A stretch of 8,005 nucleotides of DNA, taken from Devosia sp. (GTDB lineage Bacteria > Pseudomonadota > Alphaproteobacteria > Rhizobiales > Devosiaceae). Numbering within the stretch: position 1 is the first letter of the stretch; the number at the start of each line of letters is the position of its first letter. The notes under the pieces are model-generated. The model made no database searches and had not been told where the DNA came from. It was given only the letters and a program-made list of their open reading frames with translations. The stretch covers positions 1 to 8,005 of the forward strand of contig JAQGKH010000120.1 in NCBI GenBank assembly GCA_028290225.1, given 5' to 3'. Shown piece by piece: positions 1 through 6,875 of the stretch. The translations under genes were made by a program, and so were the position numbers.

Positions 1-44
1 CACCTGCTAGAAACAATCGTGACTATTTCAAGACGGAACCCGGT
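1..44. other. Short leader upstream of rnd
   Basis: These 44 bases precede the rnd ATG. They are visibly less GC-rich than the rest of the window. Frame 1 is open from the edge and ends in a TGA at 46-48 that would overlap the rnd ATG, but its codons (CTA, ACA, ATT, TCA, AGA) are rare in the genes here, so I read it as non-coding. Frame 2 has a TAG at 8-10, which could be the stop of an upstream gene. A weak purine-rich stretch at 31-38 could serve as the rnd ribosome binding site. In related bacteria aspS often lies upstream of rnd, but nothing here is long enough to confirm that. Confidence 0.4.
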
Positions 45-1217
45 ATGAACCTTGTAGTTTCCACAGGCGTGCTGCGCGCCTTTTGCGAGCGCGCCGCCAA
101 GTTCGATTTCGTCACTGTTGATACCGAGTTCCTGCGCGAAACCACTTACTGGCCCAAACTCTGCTTGATCCAGGCGGCCACCGACGATGAAGCGGTGGTG
201 ATTGATCCGCTGGCGCCGGACCTCGATCTGTCGCCGTTCTTCGAGTTGCTCGCCGACCCTGAGGTCATCAAGGTCTTCCATGCAGCGCGGCAGGATATTG
301 AAATCTTCGTCAAGCTGACCGGCAAGGTGCCCGTCAACATCTTCGATACGCAGATCGCGGCCAGTGTCTGCGGGTTTGGCGACTCGGTGTCCTACGACAA
401 TCTGGTGCGCTCCATCACCAATATCGAACTCGACAAGTCCTCCCGCTTCACCGACTGGGCCGCGCGGCCTTTGAGCGAAAAGCAGCAGGTTTATGCCCTG
501 GCCGACGTGACGCATTTGCGCGACGTGTATCGCGAGTTGCGCAAGCAGGTCGACGCGACGGGCCGCTGGGACTGGGTGGAAGACGAATTGGAGGTGCTGC
601 GGAGCATCGACACCTATGTCGTCCAGCCGGAACAAGCCTGGGAGCGGCTCCGGATGAAGATCAACCGTCCGCGCGACCTTGCGGCGCTGCAGCGCCTCGC
701 CGCCTGGCGTGAACGCCGGGCGCAGGAGGGGGACCAGCCGCGCAGCCGCGTGCTCAAGGACGACATTCTGTTCGACCTGGCCATGCAGCGCCCGCTCACG
801 CCGGACGCCTTTGAAAAATTGCGCACCGTGCCGCGCGGCTTTGGACGCAGCGCTGCGGCGGCAGAGATCATGGCGTTGCTCAAGGAAGTCGAGGCGCTGC
901 CCAAGGGCGAACTGCCGACGGTGGCGGAGCGCTATCGCGGCCCCTCGCCGAAAGGCGCCGTGGGAGACCTGATCCGCGTGCTGCTCAAGTCAGTGGCGGA
1001 CGAGCATGGCGTTGCGGCGCGGATCATCGCCACTTCCGACGAGATTGATGCGCTTGTGCTGGATGACGACGCCGATGTTCCGGCGCTCAAGGGCTGGCGC
1101 CGCAAGCTGTTCGGGGAAAAAGCGCTTGATATCAAGCACGGCCGCATCGGGCTGGTGGCAACCAGCAAGGGTGTGCGCGAAATTGTGGTGCGGGAACGGG
1201 CTTCGGCGGCCGAGTAG
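45..1217 (+). CDS. rnd: Ribonuclease D (3'-5' exoribonuclease, DEDD family with HRDC domain)
   Basis: RNase D is a cytoplasmic, metal-dependent 3'-5' exoribonuclease that trims the 3' ends of tRNA precursors and other structured RNAs. The 390-residue product is close to the family length (E. coli about 375). The N-terminal exonuclease domain shows all three Exo motifs: VDTEF with D26 and E28 (Exo I), HAARQD with D84 (Exo II), and YALAD with Y150 and D154 (Exo III), which gives the DEDDy signature. An HRDC domain follows at about residues 195-275 (QAWERLRMKI, then WRERRA). The C-terminal part, about 295-390, is a less conserved second RNA-binding-like region. The ATG at 45 puts Exo I at the usual distance from the N-terminus. 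The frame is open upstream to the window edge but has no alternative start codon there. The gene converges on ppx with no intergenic bases. Confidence 0.95.
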   Translation: MNLVVSTGVLRAFCERAAKFDFVTVDTEFLRETTYWPKLCLIQAATDDEAVVIDPLAPDLDLSPFFELLADPEVIKVFHAARQDIEIFVKLTGKVPVNIFDTQIAASVCGFGDSVSYDNLVRSITNIELDKSSRFTDWAARPLSEKQQVYALADVTHLRDVYRELRKQVDATGRWDWVEDELEVLRSIDTYVVQPEQAWERLRMKINRPRDLAALQRLAAWRERRAQEGDQPRSRVLKDDILFDLAMQRPLTPDAFEKLRTVPRGFGRSAAAAEIMALLKEVEALPKGELPTVAERYRGPSPKGAVGDLIRVLLKSVADEHGVAARIIATSDEIDALVLDDDADVPALKGWRRKLFGEKALDIKHGRIGLVATSKGVREIVVRERASAAE

Positions 1218-2756
1218 CTACTGCACGCGCACGCGCGAAGTCTTGAACCCAGTCAGGCCGACGAACTGCTCGAAGCGGTTGCGCAGATGCTCGGCATCGA
1301 GGAAAGCCAAGTCACGTGGCAAGACGAGCTGCAATTCGTTGCCATCAGCGGCGAGCCCGATGCGCTGCAGGATGCCGGGCATGGCGGCCGTAATCGGATA
1401 AGCCACCCGGAACAGCGCGCCGATCAGCCGAGCCCGCGCGGTACCTTCCGGGGAGGCCAGACCGAGCAGCGGCTGCGAGATCCCCTTGATCTTGAGTCCA
1501 TTGTAGCGAACCGCGATCACTGTAGCCAGGAACGCCCGCCCCGGATGGTCAACGCCGGTCAGCCCACCGTAAGCGACCGCATCGACGCTTTGGGAGCCCC
1601 GATAATCCGGGTGCGCGCGCCAGCCGATATCGGCAAGCAGGCACGACACCAGCCGCAAACGCTTTTCGCCGTCAGTTTCGGCAAGGCCGCTCACGCGGAA
1701 AAATTGATCGGTGAACTCGATCAGGTCATTGGCATGCGAAGGCGAGCGCGAGCGCAGGACCGACAGCTCTTCGGCCCCCTGGATCAAGGGATCGAGGGCC
1801 TGTTCCTGGCTGTCGAGCATGCCAAACAGATAACCTTCACGCACGCCAAGTGCTGAAAACACCACCTCGTCAAAGCCACCGGCCTTGAGCACCTCACCAA
1901 TCACTGCAGCACCAAAGGGCACCAGTTCGCGCCGCGACGAACTGACATGCTCGGCACCAGGATAATGCTTGAGCGAACCGCTTTGGACGATCTCGGCGCA
2001 TAGCCCGATCATGTCCTGGGCGGGAACGATGTAGTGCTGCACCATTTGCAGCGGATAGCCTCGCGAGACCTGGTGAAGCTTGGCCAGCGAGCGCCAGGTG
2101 CCTCCGATGGCTGCAAAGGATGCGCCAGGCTGGTGTTTGGTTTGCCCGGATTTTTTGAGCTGGTCATGAACCAGGGCCGCGGCCTTGGCCGGCGAGCCTT
2201 CGCTGTCATCCTGCAGCCGGATCACCCCGAGCTCGAAGGATTGGCCTTCCGTATCGGCGCCGTCGACTATGCGCGACAGCTCAAGGCTGCCGCCACCCAG
2301 GTCGCCCACAATGCCATTGAACCCGGGTATGCCGGCAACGACGCCAAGAGCGGCGAAATGCGCTTCCTGTTCGCCCGTCAGAACCTGGACGGGGCTGTCC
2401 ATGATGGCCTCCACCGCCGCAACGAACTCGGCACGGTTCCCCGCGTCGCGCACAGCCGATGTTGCCAGCACATAAACCTTGCCCACCCGCATCATTCGGG
2501 TGACCAGGGCGAAGCGCTTAATGGCTTCGAGCGCCTGGGCGATGTTGGCATCCGCCAAACGGCCGGACTTGGCGATGCCGCGCCCGAGCGCACAGGAAGA
2601 CTTCTCGTTGTATAGCGGGGTCAGCGATCGTGCATGACGTTCGTAAACCACGAGACGAACGGAGTTGGAGCCGATATCAAGCACCGCCACCGGCTTGGCG
2701 CCCTTGATGCGCCCTTGCGCCGTCGGATCGGCATCAACGCCCCAGAACTGGTTCAA
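1218..2756 (-). CDS. ppx: Exopolyphosphatase, Ppx/GppA family
   Basis: Ppx removes terminal phosphates from inorganic polyphosphate; some family members (GppA) hydrolyse pppGpp. The 512-residue protein has the ASKHA-fold motifs of the family: DIGSNSVRLVVYE at 27-39 (phosphate-1 loop), LATSAVRDAGNR at 97-108, LTGEQEA at 126-132 with candidate catalytic glutamates E129 and E131, and GDLGGGSLEL at 151-160 (phosphate-2 loop). SALGVREGYLF at 301-311 is also family-typical. Residues about 320-512 form the C-terminal, HD-like helical region of full-length Ppx. The start is a TTG at 2754-2756, immediately preceded by an in-frame TGA, so no longer protein is possible. A GAGGG lies 6 nt upstream. The start overlaps the ppk stop by 4 bp (TTGA), which suggests translational coupling. 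A GTG at codon 23 or 25 is the only nearby alternative and would begin right at the phosphate-1 strand. Ppx rather than GppA is favoured by the ppk neighbour. Confidence 0.93.
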   Translation of the reverse strand: MNQFWGVDADPTAQGRIKGAKPVAVLDIGSNSVRLVVYERHARSLTPLYNEKSSCALGRGIAKSGRLADANIAQALEAIKRFALVTRMMRVGKVYVLATSAVRDAGNRAEFVAAVEAIMDSPVQVLTGEQEAHFAALGVVAGIPGFNGIVGDLGGGSLELSRIVDGADTEGQSFELGVIRLQDDSEGSPAKAAALVHDQLKKSGQTKHQPGASFAAIGGTWRSLAKLHQVSRGYPLQMVQHYIVPAQDMIGLCAEIVQSGSLKHYPGAEHVSSSRRELVPFGAAVIGEVLKAGGFDEVVFSALGVREGYLFGMLDSQEQALDPLIQGAEELSVLRSRSPSHANDLIEFTDQFFRVSGLAETDGEKRLRLVSCLLADIGWRAHPDYRGSQSVDAVAYGGLTGVDHPGRAFLATVIAVRYNGLKIKGISQPLLGLASPEGTARARLIGALFRVAYPITAAMPGILQRIGLAADGNELQLVLPRDLAFLDAEHLRNRFEQFVGLTGFKTSRVRVQ

Positions 2757-4927
2757 TCAAGACCCTCGTCGCCGTCTTCCCGCCCCGCCGTGCCGCGACC
2801 CGACAGCGATGGATTGGTCATGAAATAGTCATGGGCATTGAACGGTTCCTCACCTTCCGCGATGCGGATGCGATGCGAGCTCCCGTCCGGCAGCACTTCC
2901 CAGCTCTGCTGGTTGTCCCGCAGATACGCAACGAGGATTCGGTCGAGGATCTGCTTATGCACAGTCTGATTGAGGATCGGCACCATTACCTCCACCCGTC
3001 CATCCAGGTTGCGCTGCATCAGATCGGCTGAGGAAATATACACCATCGCCCGCGAGGACGGCATCGCTTCGCCATTGCCGAAGCAATAGATGCGGCTATG
3101 CTCAAGGAAGCGCCCGACCACGGACTTCACGCGGATATTGTCGGAGAAACCGGGTATGCCCGGCCGCAGGCAACAGATGCCGCGTACGATCAGTTCGACC
3201 TTCACGCCTGCCTGGCTCGCGTCGTAGAGCGCGTCGATGACCTCGGGATCCACCAGCGAATTCATCTTCAGGAGGATGCTGGCGGGCTGACCCGCTTGGG
3301 CGAAGGTCACCTCGCGGGTGATGTTGTCCAAAAGGGTCTGGCGCAGATTGACCGGGGAAACCGCAATGGTTTCCAGCTCCGTGGGACGCGCGTAGCCGGT
3401 GATGAAATTGAATACCCGCGCCACATCGCGTGTGATCGCGGGATCGATCGTGAAATAGCTCAGATCGGTATAAACCTTGGCGGTGATCGGATGGTAGTTT
3501 CCTGTTCCGATATGGCAGTAGCTGACCAGCTTGCCCTTTTCGCGTCGCACCACCTGGCTCATCTTGGCGTGTGTCTTGAGCTCGATGAAGCCAAACACCA
3601 CCTGTGCCCCGGCGCGCTCCAGATCGCGCGCCCAGCGGATATTGGCTTCTTCGTCGAACCGCGCCTTGAGTTCGACGAGGCACGTCACCGACTTGCCGGC
3701 TTCCGCCGCCATCACCAGCGCCTTGATGATGGGGCTATCGGCGGAGGTGCGGTACAGCGTTTGCTTGATGGCAACCACGTCGGGGTCGCGGGCCGCCTGC
3801 ATCAGGAACTGGGCGACCACATCGAAGCTCTCGAAGGGGTGGTGAACCAGGATGTCCTTGGCACGAATGGCCGCAAAGCTGTCGCCATTGTAGTCACGGA
3901 TCCGTTCGGGGAACCGCGCGAGATAGGGCGTGAACTTGAGGTCGGGCCGGTTGATGTCGCAGATCTTGCGCGCATCGGCGAGGCCCAGGAAACCCTGCAC
4001 TTCGAAGATTTCGCTATCCTTGACCCCCAGCTGCTCGCTGATCTGGCGCTTGAGCGTACGGGGCATGGTGCGCTCGATTTCCAGCCGGATGACCAGCCCG
4101 CGCCGGCGCTGCCGCAGCGCGCTTTCGAACTCCACGACCAGATCGGCCGCCTCGTCATCGATCTCGATCTCGCTGTCCCGCACCAACCGGAAAGCGCCGG
4201 AGCCGGCAACTTCGTGGCCTGGAAACATCTTGTGAAAGAATAGCTTGACCAGAGTGTCGATAGTCACGACCTCGCTGCGTCCTTCTGAAACGAGGCCGGT
4301 CGGCAGATTGATGAAGCGGTCGAGATTGCCGGGTATGCGCACCAGCGCCGTAAGGAGCACTTCGCTGTTGGGGCGCTTGAGCTCGAAGGCCAGCGCCAGT
4401 CCCAGATTGGGAATGAACGGAAAGGGATGGGCGGGGTCGACGGCGATGGGGGTAAGGACCGGAAAGATCTCTTCCCGGAACAGCTTGGCGAGGTAGTTGA
4501 CCTGCTCGCTGCTCAGATCATTGCTCTCGTGGATCACCACGTTCTGCGCGAACAGCTCTTCGCGCAGGCTTTGCCAGTGATCCTGCTGCTCAAGCTGCAA
4601 GTGCTGCGCCAGGGTCGAAATTTCATCAAGCTGTTCGGCCGGTGACAAGCCGTCGGCGCTGTGCTTGACGAGGCCGGCGCGCATCTGCCCCTTGAGGCCA
4701 GCCACGCGCACCATGAAGAATTCGTCGAGATTGTTGGCCGAGATGGACACAAATCGCAGCCGTTCCAGCAGCGGATGGGCCGTGTTGGCGGCCTCTTCGA
4801 GCACGCGCATGTTGAACTGGAGCCAGCTCACCTCGCGGTTGACGAAGCGAGCGGGGCTTTTGCGCAGGGCTTCGGCCTCCGGCACCGCGGTGTCGGCTTC
4901 CCCGATCTGGCTCATTTCATTCATCAT
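2753..4927 (-). CDS. ppk1: Polyphosphate kinase 1 (RNA-degradosome-type Ppk1)
   Basis: Ppk1 reversibly transfers the ATP gamma-phosphate onto polyphosphate. The protein is 724 residues from the chosen start, within the usual range of about 690-730. Domains in order: N domain (FVNREVSWLQFN and ANNLDEFFMVRVAGL, about 28-80), head domain (about 95-300), and the two PLD-like C domains. Two histidines match the E. coli pair H435/H454 and keep the same 19-residue spacing: H453 in THAKM, the probable phosphohistidine, and H472 in HIGTGNYH. H610 in EHSRIYCFGNG matches H592. KQTLYRTS at 388-395 is also conserved. The frame stays open to 5002, but that extension runs deep into hda. I chose the ATG at 4927 because a G-rich stretch lies 4 nt upstream; ATGs at 4924 and 4915 are alternatives. 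It overlaps the hda stop by 11 bp and the ppx start by 4 bp, so the three genes are probably co-translated from one mRNA. Confidence 0.96.
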   Translation of the reverse strand: MMNEMSQIGEADTAVPEAEALRKSPARFVNREVSWLQFNMRVLEEAANTAHPLLERLRFVSISANNLDEFFMVRVAGLKGQMRAGLVKHSADGLSPAEQLDEISTLAQHLQLEQQDHWQSLREELFAQNVVIHESNDLSSEQVNYLAKLFREEIFPVLTPIAVDPAHPFPFIPNLGLALAFELKRPNSEVLLTALVRIPGNLDRFINLPTGLVSEGRSEVVTIDTLVKLFFHKMFPGHEVAGSGAFRLVRDSEIEIDDEAADLVVEFESALRQRRRGLVIRLEIERTMPRTLKRQISEQLGVKDSEIFEVQGFLGLADARKICDINRPDLKFTPYLARFPERIRDYNGDSFAAIRAKDILVHHPFESFDVVAQFLMQAARDPDVVAIKQTLYRTSADSPIIKALVMAAEAGKSVTCLVELKARFDEEANIRWARDLERAGAQVVFGFIELKTHAKMSQVVRREKGKLVSYCHIGTGNYHPITAKVYTDLSYFTIDPAITRDVARVFNFITGYARPTELETIAVSPVNLRQTLLDNITREVTFAQAGQPASILLKMNSLVDPEVIDALYDASQAGVKVELIVRGICCLRPGIPGFSDNIRVKSVVGRFLEHSRIYCFGNGEAMPSSRAMVYISSADLMQRNLDGRVEVMVPILNQTVHKQILDRILVAYLRDNQQSWEVLPDGSSHRIRIAEGEEPFNAHDYFMTNPSLSGRGTAGREDGDEGLD
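2763..2767 (-). promoter_or_regulatory. Ribosome binding site for the TTG start of ppx
   Basis: On the - strand GAGGG lies 6 nt before the TTG at 2756-2754, inside the last codons of ppk. It supports the unusual TTG start, because no ATG exists between the preceding in-frame stop and the first catalytic motif of Ppx. Confidence 0.6.
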
Positions 4928-5666
4928 CGTGCCCACCCCAGTCCTGTTCATCACTCCCGGCATCTTGGGCCGCCAGCCGCCAGTCGAGCACTTCGGCAGC
5001 AACGCTGCGGGTGATGGCGGTTCCCTTGGCCAGCGCCAGGCGGTCCATCAATTCCACAAGGGTCACAGCCTCAGCAGCCGATCTTTCCATGCGCGCCACG
5101 ATAAATGAAATCACCTTTGGCTCGATCCCGATCTGGCGGTCACCGAACAATTTCACCAACATCTGTGACAACTGGATGTCATCGGTCAATTCGAGGCTGA
5201 ATGCCGCAGCCCGCCGGGCACGCGAACGCACATCGTCTGTCGTCAGCGGCCAATGAGCGACGCCTTCGCGGGCAGTGAGCAACAATGGTCGAGAGTCACG
5301 CAGCGACTGATTAAGCAGGTGGAACAGCCCCGATTCGTCATAGGCGAGGCTGTCGACATCCTCGACGATCACCGGCTGTCGACCACCCTCGGCGGCAAGT
5401 GGCGCGAGATCGTGGACACCGGCAAACACCGCGCCGCTGCGCTCGGCAAAAATGCGGGCCAGGTGCGACTTGCCCGATTTGGCCGGCCCGACCAGCAGGG
5501 TGACGGGATCGGCCCAATGGGGAAAGCTCATGATCCGGCCATGCGCGAGCTCATTGCCCTCACCGACAAGAAAATCCTCCAGATCGTGAGATGGGGTATG
5601 TCCCAGATCCAATGCCAGCTGCGGTCCGGCGGCGGGCAAGTCTTCGTCCTCAGACAACATCGGCAT
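4917..5666 (-). CDS. hdaA: HdaA, DnaA-related regulatory inactivator of DnaA
   Basis: Hda/HdaA is an AAA+ protein that, bound to the replicative sliding clamp, stimulates DnaA to hydrolyse ATP and so prevents over-initiation of replication. The 249-residue protein lacks the DnaA DNA-binding domain IV, as expected. Visible elements: a clamp-binding QLALDL at 16-21; Walker A GPAKSGKS at 60-67; Walker B PVIVEDVDSL at 98-107; a sensor-1 region LLLTAREG at 128-135; box VII DVRSRARRAA at 145-154 with R149 as the likely arginine finger; and sensor-2 R195 in MERSAAEA. The tail (about 235-249) is acidic. The ATG at 5666 is chosen, with GGGAG about 11 nt upstream; an ATG at 5660 or a TTG just after it is possible. 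The longer open frame to 5783 would add a Cys/Trp-rich leader lying within the transporter gene and is rejected. It overlaps the transporter stop by about 17 bp. Confidence 0.9.
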   Translation of the reverse strand: MPMLSEDEDLPAAGPQLALDLGHTPSHDLEDFLVGEGNELAHGRIMSFPHWADPVTLLVGPAKSGKSHLARIFAERSGAVFAGVHDLAPLAAEGGRQPVIVEDVDSLAYDESGLFHLLNQSLRDSRPLLLTAREGVAHWPLTTDDVRSRARRAAAFSLELTDDIQLSQMLVKLFGDRQIGIEPKVISFIVARMERSAAEAVTLVELMDRLALAKGTAITRSVAAEVLDWRLAAQDAGSDEQDWGGHDDE

Positions 5667-6741
5667 CGCTACCGATGCTCCCGGCTTCTCCCTGGTACAG
5701 CGCGCTTTCGCGATATTTGCGCACGCCATAGCGCACCAGCACGCTGCCGATGGCGGCCATCGGCACGGCAAGGAGCAGGCCAACGAAACCGAACAAGGCG
5801 GCCAAGGCGAGAAGCGCGAACATCATCCAGACCGGGTTGATGTTGATCGTGGAGCCCACGAGCTTGGGATAAAGAATGTTGCCTTCGACGAACTGCCCGA
5901 CCATGTAGATCATGAAGACGATCACGATGAACCACCAGTCCGGCCAGAACTGGACAATGGCGATGCCCATCGACAACACGAACCCGATGGCAAAGCCGAC
6001 AAACGGTACGAAGCTGAACAGCCCGCCAATCAGCCCGATCGCCAGGCCGAAGTTCAATCCCACCAGGCTCAAGGCCGTGGCGTAAAAGGCGGCCAAGATC
6101 AGCACCACGCCGCCCTGCCCCCGGATGGCGCCGCCCATGGCGCTATCGATATCGCGCAGGATGCCCTGGATTTCGCCCTTGTGGTCGCGCGGCAACAAGC
6201 TTTCCAGTCCGCGCACCATTCCTTCCCAATCCAGCAGCAGGTAAAAGCACACCACGGGGGTAAAGATGATGATGCCCACCGCGCTGATCAGGGTGGCGCC
6301 GCTCGAAAGCACCTCGCCGGTGATGATCCCGACCAGGCCCACCATGCGACCCATCAGGTCGGTTACCGTGGCTTCCACTTGTGCCGCCCGCTCCGGACCG
6401 AGCCACGCGTTGAGCTCGGGCGCCCATTTGCGCGCCAGGGCTTCGAGTTCGGCGGCATAGCCTGGAAGGCGCTGCACCAGCCCTCCCACCTGCTGGGCGA
6501 CCAGCGGCACCAGCATGAAAATCAGCCCGAGCAGGATGGCGACCACCGTTGCCAGCACCAGGGCCGTTGCCCAGCCCCGCTTGAACCGCCATTTCTGGAG
6601 TTGATTGACAATGGGGTTGAGCAGATAGGCCAGCGCCGCCCCGACAACGAAGGGCAGCAGGATGCCCCGGAACAGCCAAAGCATCAGGATCAGGACGACA
6701 AATGAGCCGATCCAGATCAGCACTTGATTTCGCAGTGTCAT
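5650..6741 (-). CDS. AI-2E family transporter (PerM/TqsA-like membrane protein)
   Basis: This is a 363-residue polytopic inner-membrane protein of the AI-2E transporter family (PF01594, formerly UPF0118). Members have been linked to autoinducer-2 export, ion antiport or other transport, so the substrate is unknown here. Hydrophobic segments lie at about 7-24, 26-44, 58-82, 148-170, 211-228, 231-262, 269-288 and 302-337, with a soluble amphipathic region at about 85-145. The C-terminal signature is present: FVPFVGFAIG at 244-253, GNILYPKLVGSTININP at 287-303 and GFVGLLLAVPMAAIGS at 318-333. The ATG at 6741 gives the usual short N-terminus directly before the first membrane helix. The frame is open to 6915, but the added 58 residues are Pro/Gly/Arg-rich and would overlap purM on the other strand. 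It is the first gene of the - strand block; related alphaproteobacteria often keep such a gene between purM and hda. Confidence 0.9.
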   Translation of the reverse strand: MTLRNQVLIWIGSFVVLILMLWLFRGILLPFVVGAALAYLLNPIVNQLQKWRFKRGWATALVLATVVAILLGLIFMLVPLVAQQVGGLVQRLPGYAAELEALARKWAPELNAWLGPERAAQVEATVTDLMGRMVGLVGIITGEVLSSGATLISAVGIIIFTPVVCFYLLLDWEGMVRGLESLLPRDHKGEIQGILRDIDSAMGGAIRGQGGVVLILAAFYATALSLVGLNFGLAIGLIGGLFSFVPFVGFAIGFVLSMGIAIVQFWPDWWFIVIVFMIYMVGQFVEGNILYPKLVGSTININPVWMMFALLALAALFGFVGLLLAVPMAAIGSVLVRYGVRKYRESALYQGEAGSIGSDADVV

Positions 6742-6756
6742 TGGCTGAGCCGGCCC

Positions 6757-6785
6757 TTGCGTCGGTGTGGTGGAGAAGCTATCAG
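6757..6785 (+). promoter_or_regulatory. Candidate sigma70 promoter for purM-purN
   Basis: TTGCGT (6757-6762) is separated by 17 nt from TATCAG (6780-6785, 4 of 6 matches to TATAAT). Transcription would start near 6792, giving a leader of about 84 nt. The -35 keeps only the TTG core. An alternative TTGCCT at 6830-6835 has no usable -10. Confidence 0.3.
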
Positions 6786-6799
6786 GCCGTCTACCGGCC
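6785..6799. repeat. Perfect 5-bp inverted repeat GGCCG-N5-CGGCC in the divergent region
   Basis: GGCCG at 6785-6789 and CGGCC at 6795-6799 form a perfect dyad around TCTAC. It overlaps the edge of the candidate + strand -10 and all of the candidate - strand -10, so it is placed where an operator could affect both directions. No T-tract follows, so it is not a terminator. Five-base dyads are common by chance in GC-rich DNA. Confidence 0.3.
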
Positions 6800-6816
6800 C
6801 CCTCCGGAAATGGCAA
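6788..6816 (-). promoter_or_regulatory. Candidate sigma70 promoter for the AI-2E-hdaA-ppk1-ppx block
   Basis: On the - strand, TTGCCA (6816-6811, 5 of 6 matches to TTGACA) is followed after exactly 17 nt by TAGACG (6793-6788, 3 of 6 matches to TATAAT). Transcription would start near 6781, leaving a leader of about 40 nt before the transporter ATG. The -10 match is poor, and GC-rich alphaproteobacterial promoters are hard to call by eye. Confidence 0.35.
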
Positions 6817-6875
6817 CCGCCCTGGTTTCTTGCCTGCGGCATTGCGCACGGTTTCCCCAACTGGCTCTGAGGCCC

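Larger units (their letters stand above)
6742..6875. promoter_or_regulatory. Divergent intergenic control region between the transporter operon and purM
   Basis: This 134-bp gap separates two divergent translation starts and is the only substantial non-coding segment in the window. It should hold promoters for both the AI-2E-hdaA-ppk1-ppx block and the purM-purN operon. I see weak sigma70-type candidates in both directions and a short dyad between them. I do not recognise a riboswitch or a known purine operator in it. Confidence 0.75.

Noticed and set aside
1..48. Possible C-terminal end of an upstream gene with an ATGA overlap onto rnd
   Set aside because: Frame 1 does end in TGA at 46-48, but its 15 codons are mostly ones avoided by the genes here, and the sequence does not match any protein terminus I recognise.
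1201..1217. Small hairpin TCGG-CGG-CCGA at the end of rnd as a terminator
   Set aside because: The stem has only 4 bp with a 3-nt loop, lies within coding sequence, and has no following T-tract.
2034..2615. A 193-codon + strand open frame opposite ppx, and a similar 189-codon frame at 1287-1856
   Set aside because: Both mirror the codon bias of ppx, have no family motifs and no convincing ribosome binding site, and sit opposite conserved Ppx sequence.
3098..4243. A 381-codon open frame on the + strand, antisense to ppk1
   Set aside because: The protein is rich in His, Asp, Arg and Leu with no recognisable motif, and it lies wholly opposite catalytic regions of Ppk1. Long antisense frames are expected in GC-rich genes with strong third-position bias.
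5667..5783. N-terminal extension of hdaA by 39 residues
   Set aside because: The extra residues are Cys/Trp/Pro-rich, overlap the conserved C-terminus of the transporter gene, and would move the clamp-binding motif away from its N-terminal position.
6702..6875. N-terminal extension of purM by 58 residues
   Set aside because: The segment is antisense to the transporter's first codons, has unusual composition (Arg, Cys, Trp), and is absent from PurM proteins as I know them.
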